A model generated the notes under the pieces. It worked only from the letters and a program-made list of their open reading frames with translations. It was not told where the DNA came from and did no database searches. Shown here piece by piece: positions 43,310 to 49,365 of a stretch of DNA of 49,365 bases (position 1 is the stretch's first letter; every line of letters starts with the position of its first letter). The DNA lies in the NCBI GenBank assembly GCA_002407925.1, contig DHPN01000009.1, positions 26,113 to 75,477 of the forward strand, in the 5' to 3' direction. The DNA is from Atopobiaceae bacterium UBA5363 (GTDB lineage Bacteria > Actinomycetota > Coriobacteriia > Coriobacteriales > Atopobiaceae). Made by a program: the position numbers and the translations under genes.

Positions 43310-43525
43310 GGTGCCCTCCTGCCTCTTTTCGCATTGGCGAAAACAATCTTACGGCAGCAATGGGACGCTTTACACAGACAGCAGAAGCGCGGCGGTTACA
43401 AGAAGATCTTTGGTACAACAAAAGTTATACGCTGGGCGCGCTGACAGCATCTTTGCGATACGCTAAGGCCAATGAACTATGAAACATGTTATGAGCGTGA
43501 AATTTCTGCACAAGGGGAGGCATGT

Positions 43526-44944
43526 GTGAACCGTACGAGAATTGCTCAGCTGTTTGCTGACGGGAAGGACTTCGCTGACAAGTCCATCACGGTGGCAGGA
43601 TGGGTCCGCTCCGTCCGCGACATGAAGGGCTTCGGCTTTGTTGTGCTCAACGATGGCAGCTGCTTCAAAGACCTGCAGGTGGTGATACAGCGGAAAGATG
43701 GGCAAAAGTCAGGCATAGAAAATTACGACAAGATAGTCTCCTGCGGGCCTGGCAGCGCCCTTGTGGCAGAGGGGCGTCTTGTTGCCACTCCTGAGCGTCC
43801 TCAGCCTTTTGAGCTGCATGCTGCACGCGTCTTTGTGGAAGGGGCCTGTGCGGCCGACTATCCTTTGCAAAAGCAGCGCCAACCACGTGAGTTCTTGCGC
43901 ACCCAGCAGCATCTCCGTAGCCGCACGAACCTCTTCCGGGCGGTTTTTCGCGTGCGCTCTACGGCCGCGTATGCGATTCACCGGTTCTTTCAGGAGCGTG
44001 GCTTCGTATATGTCAACACGCCGATCATCACCACCTCTGATGCCGAAGGCGCAGGGGAGATGTTTCGGGTGACGACGCTTGACCTCGCGCACGTTCCCAA
44101 GCATCCTGACGGCAGCGTTGATTGGAGCCAGGACTTCTTCGGAAAGCCGGCAAACCTCACGGTGTCCGGTCAGCTGCAAGCTGAGAATTTCGCAATGAGC
44201 TTCGGCGACGTGTACACCTTTGGGCCCACCTTTCGCGCCGAGAACTCGAACACACGCCGGCATGCGGCTGAGTTTTGGATGGTAGAGCCCGAGATAGCCT
44301 TTGCTGACCTCACTGACGACATGAATCTCGCAGAGGCCATGCTCAAGTACGTGATCCGCTCTGTACTCGACTCTTGCCCTGACGAGATCTCAATGTTCAA
44401 CAAATACGTTGACAGGGGCCTTGCCGCACGCCTCGATCATGTCGCAACGTCTGACTTCGCTCGCGTCTCCTACGGCGATGCGATCAGGATTCTTGAAGAT
44501 GCGCAAAACAAGGGAGTGAAGTTTGCATATCCCGTGAGCTGGGGCGTAGACCTGCAGACCGAGCACGAGCGCTATCTCACAGAGAAGCATTTTAAGCGCC
44601 CGACGTTCGTCACGGACTATCCGGCTGCGATCAAGGCTTTTTACATGCGCATGAACGATGACGGCAAGACGGTCGCGGCTGCCGACTGCCTGGTCCCGGG
44701 CATAGGCGAGATCATCGGAGGGAGCCAGCGCGAAGAGCGTCTCGAGGTGCTCCAGAGGCGCATCGCCGACCTTGGCATGGATGCCGACCAGTACCGCTAC
44801 TATTGCGACCTGCGTCGCTATGGCGGATGTCGCCATGCGGGCTTCGGCCTGGGCTTCGAGCGACTTGTGATGTACCTTACGGGGGTTGATAACATCCGTG
44901 ACGTGATTCCCCATCCTCGCACGGTAGGCAACGCGGAGTTTTGA
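43526..44944 (+). CDS. asnS: Asparaginyl-tRNA synthetase
   Basis: A 472-aa class IIb synthetase that charges tRNA-Asn. An N-terminal OB-fold anticodon domain (VAGWVRSVRDMKGFGFV) precedes motif 2 (TFRAENSNTRRHAAEF) and motif 3 (GFGLGFERLVMYLTG). The absence of a GAD-type insert and the EFWMVEPE block distinguish it from aspartyl enzymes. The start is GTG at 43526 because GGGGAGG lies five bases upstream; the frame opens 54 nt earlier with no ribosome site. The fumarase gene follows after 47 nt. Confidence 0.95.
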   Translation: MNRTRIAQLFADGKDFADKSITVAGWVRSVRDMKGFGFVVLNDGSCFKDLQVVIQRKDGQKSGIENYDKIVSCGPGSALVAEGRLVATPERPQPFELHAARVFVEGACAADYPLQKQRQPREFLRTQQHLRSRTNLFRAVFRVRSTAAYAIHRFFQERGFVYVNTPIITTSDAEGAGEMFRVTTLDLAHVPKHPDGSVDWSQDFFGKPANLTVSGQLQAENFAMSFGDVYTFGPTFRAENSNTRRHAAEFWMVEPEIAFADLTDDMNLAEAMLKYVIRSVLDSCPDEISMFNKYVDRGLAARLDHVATSDFARVSYGDAIRILEDAQNKGVKFAYPVSWGVDLQTEHERYLTEKHFKRPTFVTDYPAAIKAFYMRMNDDGKTVAAADCLVPGIGEIIGGSQREERLEVLQRRIADLGMDADQYRYYCDLRRYGGCRHAGFGLGFERLVMYLTGVDNIRDVIPHPRTVGNAEF

Positions 44945-44991
44945 TCTCATGTACCGGATGCAGTCGGATGGATGAAGCGAAATGAGGCCGA

Positions 44992-46392
44992 ATGATGCAG
45001 CCATTGGGCACTAGTAGGCGACAGGCAAGCGAAACGCGGGTTGAGCATGACTCGATGGGAGAGGTCCAGGTGCCGCTTCATGCCCTTTGGGGCGCGCAGA
45101 CGCAGCGCTCGTACGAGAACTTTCCTATCGGCAGCGAGAAGATGCCTCGAGAGATCATCTCTGCGTTTGCACAAGTCAAAAAAGCGGCGGCTCGGGCGAA
45201 CTGCAGGCTCGGCAAGCTTGACAGCCACAGCTGCGAGTTGATATGCCAAGCGGCAGATGAGGTGCTGGCGGGGGATTGGGAGGAGATGTTTCCTCTTGCG
45301 GTCTGGCAAACCGGCTCGGGCACCCAATCCAACATGAATATGAATGAGGTGCTGGCCAATCGCGTAAACCAGCTGGCTGGCGAGAGAATCGCTCATCCCA
45401 ACGACACGATTAACATGTCGCAGTCCTCAAATGACACCTTTCCGACGGCGTTGCACGTTGCTGCCACGCTTGCGCTGCGAAGGCGACTGCTCCCTGCCGC
45501 TGGGCACCTCTGTGATGTCTTGAGACGTCTTGAGCAGGAAAACCAGGGAGTTGTCAAATGCGGGCGCACGCATCTGCAAGATGCCGTCCCCATAGCCTTC
45601 TCACAGGAGATATCTGGCTGGAGGGGGTTGGTTGAGGGGTCGTGCGAGGAGATAGAGAAGAGCATGGCTTTCCTTCATAGGCTTGCTTTGGGGGGAACAG
45701 CCGTCGGCACAGGGCTCAATGCGCCTTCAGGCTTTGCTGAGGAGGTGACAGCACAGCTCGCTGAGCTTACCGGGGAGCCGTTCGTCTCCGATCCGAACAA
45801 GTTTCGTGCGCTTACCGGCAAGGACGCTGTTGTCTTCTCCCATGGGGCCGTCAAGGCCCTCGCTGCGAACATGATGAAGATTGCCAACGACGTGCGATGG
45901 CTGGCTTCCGGCCCGCGACTTGGTCTTGGTGAGATCACGATACCTGCCAACGAGCCTGGGAGCTCGATCATGCCCGGCAAGGTTAACCCGACCCAGTGCG
46001 AGGCTGTGACGATGGTGGCCATCCAGGTGATGGGCAACGACGCGACGATCGGATTTGCGGCAAGCCAGGGCAACTTCGAGCTCAATGTCTTCATGCCGGT
46101 GATCGCCTACGACTTTCTGCAATCGGTGCGCCTGCTCTCTGACGCGATCATGTCATTCACAGACCGTTGCGTCGTAGGCATAAAGGCGAACCGTCATCAG
46201 ATGGACGAGAATCTCCATCGCTCCCTGATGTTGGTAACCTGCCTGTCCCCTGAGATTGGCTACGAGCATGCCGCTGCAGTCGCTAAGAAGGCCTTTAAAG
46301 AGGGGACAAGCTTGCGCGAGGCCTGCGTCTCTCTAGGCTATCTGAGCGCTGAGCGCTTCGATGAGATCTTCCATCCTGAGCGCATGGTGTGA
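44992..46392 (+). CDS. fumC: Class II fumarate hydratase
   Basis: FumC interconverts fumarate and malate without an iron-sulfur cluster. The 466-aa protein has QTGSGTQSNMNMNEV, GRTHLQDAVP and the signature GSSIMPGKVNPTQCE with the mobile SS loop. The N-terminus carries EHDSMGEVQVP. GAGG precedes ATG 44992; a second ATG is adjacent. In an anaerobe it may serve reductive or branched TCA reactions. It lies just downstream of asnS and may be co-transcribed. Confidence 0.96.
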   Translation: MMQPLGTSRRQASETRVEHDSMGEVQVPLHALWGAQTQRSYENFPIGSEKMPREIISAFAQVKKAAARANCRLGKLDSHSCELICQAADEVLAGDWEEMFPLAVWQTGSGTQSNMNMNEVLANRVNQLAGERIAHPNDTINMSQSSNDTFPTALHVAATLALRRRLLPAAGHLCDVLRRLEQENQGVVKCGRTHLQDAVPIAFSQEISGWRGLVEGSCEEIEKSMAFLHRLALGGTAVGTGLNAPSGFAEEVTAQLAELTGEPFVSDPNKFRALTGKDAVVFSHGAVKALAANMMKIANDVRWLASGPRLGLGEITIPANEPGSSIMPGKVNPTQCEAVTMVAIQVMGNDATIGFAASQGNFELNVFMPVIAYDFLQSVRLLSDAIMSFTDRCVVGIKANRHQMDENLHRSLMLVTCLSPEIGYEHAAAVAKKAFKEGTSLREACVSLGYLSAERFDEIFHPERMV

Positions 46393-46421
46393 GCTTCTCC
46401 GTTGTTTCTCGGGCAAGCTGC

Positions 46422-47612
46422 CTATTGCTTCGAGCTGATGTAGCTCGAGTCGATCGTGATGACACACACGCATTTCGGGAAGCGCTTGACGACAAGCTCT
46501 GAGACTTGCTTGCGCAGTTCGTCTTCTGAGAAGGGCAGATCGGTCGGCCGAACGCAGTCAAAAATTACATTGGTGTGAGTCGGGCCGGGCACGATACGCA
46601 GATCATGGATCGTTATGCGCGGGTCTATCGTTTTGACCATTTCTGAAATCTGATTGCGCAGGGTATGGACCTTGGGGTCATTCGTGACAATCGGATCATA
46701 GTGTAGGGTCATGATGAGGTGGTCATCACGCTTGAAGTCCTGTTCTATGTTGTCAAGTAGATCATGGCTTTTGAGCGGGTTTGTCTCCGCAGCCATCTCC
46801 ACATGGGCGCTGGCAAACTGCCTGCCGGGGCCATAGTCGTGGATCATGAGGTCATGTGTGCCAAGGACACCGGGGTAGGAGAGTATTTTCTTCTGAATGT
46901 AGCTGACTTCCTCAGGCTTTGGCGCTGACCCCAAAAGAGGGTCTATCGTGTCACGCACGAGCTTCAAGCCGGAGATGAGGATGAACACGCCGACGGCAAG
47001 GCCCATCCATGCATCGAAATCAAAGCCCGTGAGCTGAGAGAGCAGTGCAGAGGCAAGGACCGCACCGGTTGTGATCACGTCGTTGCGTGAGTCAATGGCC
47101 GTGGCCTCAAGCGTTTCGGAAGAAATTGCAAATCCCATGGAGCGATTGAACTGCATCATCCAGAGCTTGACAAGCATTGAGATAACAAGTACCCATATGA
47201 GCTCCACAGCGAATTCTGTAGGTGTTGGTGAGATAATTTTGGCTGCAGACTCACGAAGTAGCTCTATGCCTACAGCTGAGACAAGCACGGCGACAATTAA
47301 AGCAGCGAGATATTCATAACGACCATGGCCATAAGGATGTTCTAGGTCGGCAGGCTTGCTTGCAAGCTTAAAGCCCAGTAAGCTGACGACGTTGCTGGAT
47401 GCATCGGAGAGGTTGTTAGCCGCATCGGCGACGATGGAAACTGAGCCAATGGAGAACCCGACCAGTCCTTTCGCAGCTGCGAGCACAAGGTTGCAGGCAA
47501 TGCCAATAAGACTTGCTGCTTGTCCGGCTCGCATGCGAGCAGAAGGATCGCCCTCTTTTGCCTCTTTGGATGCAAACCGACCAATAATCCAGCTTTCTTT
47601 TGAGCTAGACAC
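46422..47612 (-). CDS. Cation diffusion facilitator metal exporter
   Basis: A 396-aa CDF protein with six membrane helices and a C-terminal cytoplasmic domain. Metal-site motifs are DAANNLSD in helix 2 and DSRND in helix 5. An all-Asp site (DxxxD instead of HxxxD) favours Mn2+ or Fe2+ over Zn2+, by family trend. The C-terminal domain is longer than in FieF (about 100 extra residues), with a second ferredoxin-like half (KTIDPRITIHDLRIVPG). The start is GTG 47612, eight bases after AAGGAGG; the GTG at 47621 overlaps that site. The stop is 29 nt from fumC, convergent. Confidence 0.92.
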   Translation of the reverse strand: MSSSKESWIIGRFASKEAKEGDPSARMRAGQAASLIGIACNLVLAAAKGLVGFSIGSVSIVADAANNLSDASSNVVSLLGFKLASKPADLEHPYGHGRYEYLAALIVAVLVSAVGIELLRESAAKIISPTPTEFAVELIWVLVISMLVKLWMMQFNRSMGFAISSETLEATAIDSRNDVITTGAVLASALLSQLTGFDFDAWMGLAVGVFILISGLKLVRDTIDPLLGSAPKPEEVSYIQKKILSYPGVLGTHDLMIHDYGPGRQFASAHVEMAAETNPLKSHDLLDNIEQDFKRDDHLIMTLHYDPIVTNDPKVHTLRNQISEMVKTIDPRITIHDLRIVPGPTHTNVIFDCVRPTDLPFSEDELRKQVSELVVKRFPKCVCVITIDSSYISSKQ

Positions 47613-47758
47613 GCTTATCACCTCCTTAGGTGCATGAAATAAAGCTAGATATACCCGTCTCAGAGCATGACATGTACATTTTTATAGCAGCTGATCTTTA
47701 ATTTGACTTCGTCTGGCTCATAGATTGCAACAAACTACTGTAAATTGTGTGACTGTTG

Positions 47759-49207
47759 TTATGAAGATGAGCTCTCGTCGTTCGGAATGCCATAGGCAAG
47801 GAGTTGATCAATTGTCACAAAGCTATAGCCCTCTTGCTTGAGGTAGGGGATGGCAATTTTCAGGGCTTCGACCGTCTGGGAGCGGTCACCGCCGCCGTCA
47901 TGGCACAAGATCACATCCCCTGGTTGGGCCTTTTCGATGGCGGCTACGATTTTGTCGGTTCCTGGACGACTCCAGTCTCTTGTATCGATATTCCAGCCTA
48001 TTTCAGCACCGACATATGGATGTAAGGTTTCAACAAGCGAACCATAATAGTTACCGCCTGGTGCGCGAAGCACTCGGCTCACTTGGGTGCCCACGACAGA
48101 GTCAATTGCATCGAAGCCCTTCTGGACCTCTTCTATTTGCTCGTCGGCGGTCATATAGGTCAAGTTTACGCCTTGGCCCGCGCCGGCAGCATGATCCCAG
48201 GTATGTGAGCCGATCTGATTTCCATCGTCATGGAGCGCCTTTACCACGTCTGCGTTGTCGGCAATTTGGTTGCCAATCTCAAAAAACGTTGCGTGAATGT
48301 CATTATCCTTGAGGATTTGCAGGATTTCCGCCGTTGTGGTGGGCCAAGGTCCGTCATCGAAAGTCAAAGCGACGACCTTGTCGCTGCCTACATCAGCAGT
48401 GTAGGTATGATATCCAGCAGCGACAGGCTGCTGGGTCACCTCGGTGACTGAGATGCCTGAGACGTCTCCTGTTCTTGTGACTTGCTCGCCGTTCTGGCCA
48501 TCAACAAACAAGTGAATAGAGCCGTTGTAATAGGCGGTTGCCGTTGTCGGGGCATCGACAGTCGAATAGGGGACTTCCTCTGTGGTCTCGCTATAGCTTT
48601 CGTTGACGTCCCCTCCGTCAGAGAAATCTATGGTGTCGCCCTTATGCACCACCGTCTTGGCGTCAGAAGTCGCATTTCCCTCATTGATAGTCGCGCTAAA
48701 AGCTTGACCGCCACCTTCGGTGGCAACGCTGCCATCCACTGCTATGAGGTTGCCAGCCTTTGGCGAGGCGTAGCCGTCGTCGATGAGGTCTTGGAGGGTA
48801 GTGCCTGCGTTTACGGTATAGGCAGAGCCGTTGACCGTGACCTGAAACGACAGGGGGTTGAAGATGAGATAGGCGATGACCCCGATGATGGTTGCCGCGA
48901 TCAGCAGCGCTAGAACCTTCGGCCCCGAGGGGCCTTTGCGACGCCTTGAGGAAGCTGACGCGGGTTGTGAGTCATCAGGAGTCAGGTAGGTAATGTCCTC
49001 ATCCGGCGCGACTGAGATGAGCTTTGAGTAGTGGCTGCTCACTGAGATGTTGCTGCTACGAGGATGAGGCTGCCCCTGATAGAGGCGCCGGCTCTGTGCC
49101 TGGGCCAGTTGAGCTTTCTTCTTGTTGGTGGCACGTTTTTTAAGCACCTTGAATTTGGAGTTTGCGGTTGAACTGTAATGGGCGCCGCTACTGTGTTTTT
49201 CTGCCAT
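47759..49207 (-). CDS. Membrane-anchored polysaccharide deacetylase (NodB homology)
   Basis: A 482-aa surface enzyme. A long basic, Ser-rich cytoplasmic tail is followed by one membrane helix (97-117). A ubiquitin-like, DUF348-type domain comes next (about 121-210), then a linker and a C-terminal NodB domain. Motifs are TFDDGPWP (282-289), SHTWDH (334-339), RAPGGNYY, DTRDW and LCHDGG (H436). The acid/base Asp, metal Asp and both His are present, so it should be active, probably on peptidoglycan or another surface glycan. GAAGGA lies seven bases before ATG 49207; an ATG at 49288 with AGGA is a credible longer start. Confidence 0.92.
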   Translation of the reverse strand: MAEKHSSGAHYSSTANSKFKVLKKRATNKKKAQLAQAQSRRLYQGQPHPRSSNISVSSHYSKLISVAPDEDITYLTPDDSQPASASSRRRKGPSGPKVLALLIAATIIGVIAYLIFNPLSFQVTVNGSAYTVNAGTTLQDLIDDGYASPKAGNLIAVDGSVATEGGGQAFSATINEGNATSDAKTVVHKGDTIDFSDGGDVNESYSETTEEVPYSTVDAPTTATAYYNGSIHLFVDGQNGEQVTRTGDVSGISVTEVTQQPVAAGYHTYTADVGSDKVVALTFDDGPWPTTTAEILQILKDNDIHATFFEIGNQIADNADVVKALHDDGNQIGSHTWDHAAGAGQGVNLTYMTADEQIEEVQKGFDAIDSVVGTQVSRVLRAPGGNYYGSLVETLHPYVGAEIGWNIDTRDWSRPGTDKIVAAIEKAQPGDVILCHDGGGDRSQTVEALKIAIPYLKQEGYSFVTIDQLLAYGIPNDESSSS

Positions 49208-49365
49208 ATTCGCGTCCTTCTTCAGGCGATCTGCTTGCTGCGATTGTTTTAGCGTTATCCGCAGGAGTGGTGATCCCCCTTTTTTCATGTACAGGTTCCT
49301 GTAGCATCCTATAGCAAATGCTTAAACAAATCTTATTGCTTTTGTTCGACAGTTGCGTGGCTTTA

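Noticed and set aside
43360..43482. A 40-codon open frame between the OGG1-like gene and asnS
   Set aside because: It has an ATG and stop but no ribosome site, no recognisable product and overlaps the asnS leader; not enough to call a gene.

Overview
The window reads as chromosomal DNA of an anaerobic, moderately high-G+C, Gram-positive-type bacterium. My best guess is a Coriobacteriia member (Olsenella/Atopobium-like Actinomycetota). The hints are an oxygen-sensitive glycyl radical enzyme, a CBS/DRTGG pyrophosphatase, ECF transporters, secreted DUF4430 proteins, strong GGAGG-type ribosome sites and frequent GTG starts. This placement is inference; there is no rRNA or tRNA here to anchor it.

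Layout. 0-5.3 kb: a sugar-phosphate glycyl radical cluster (FSA-type aldolase, GRE, divergent activase, DeoR repressor), with a repeated AACGAAAG motif placed inside two promoters. 5.3-9.3 kb: SixA-CHAD fusion, TrmB-like methyltransferase and CBS-type Mn pyrophosphatase. 9.6-15.1 kb: a three-gene putative defence or DNA-processing operon (TerB_N/TerB_C protein, BrxD-like ATPase, Lhr-like helicase), convergent with and overlapping a HAD phosphatase. 15.8-25 kb: a minus-strand operon headed by a cobalamin riboswitch. It encodes a secreted DUF4430/beta-propeller protein broken by an in-frame TGA, a second membrane-anchored DUF4430 protein, a radical SAM protein and a complete ECF transporter (T, AA', S). 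I read it as a vitamin B12 capture and import locus.

25-31.5 kb: AlkD-type repair protein, a SLOG-fold putative molybdenum carrier, a P1B-type metal ATPase, GlmM, a rhomboid protease and a nicotinamidase-like hydrolase. 31.5-36.8 kb: an MMPL/RND exporter with a secreted LxxG-heptad partner and a divergent TetR regulator; a 10-6-10 palindrome lies between them. 36.9-41.7 kb: a Bce-type peptide-sensing module (response regulator, sensor kinase, ABC ATPase, large FtsX permease), with a perfect TTACA-N4-TGTAA operator and visibly lower G+C. 41.8-49.3 kb: YedK/HMCES-like and OGG1-like repair genes (convergent), AsnS, FumC, a CDF metal exporter and a membrane-anchored polysaccharide deacetylase.

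The two regions most worth experimental attention are the B12-riboswitch operon (possible surface cobalamin receptor feeding an ECF importer) and the TerB_N-BrxD-helicase operon, which carries BREX-like parts without the BREX core. No CRISPR array, insertion sequence, tRNA or rRNA was recognised.
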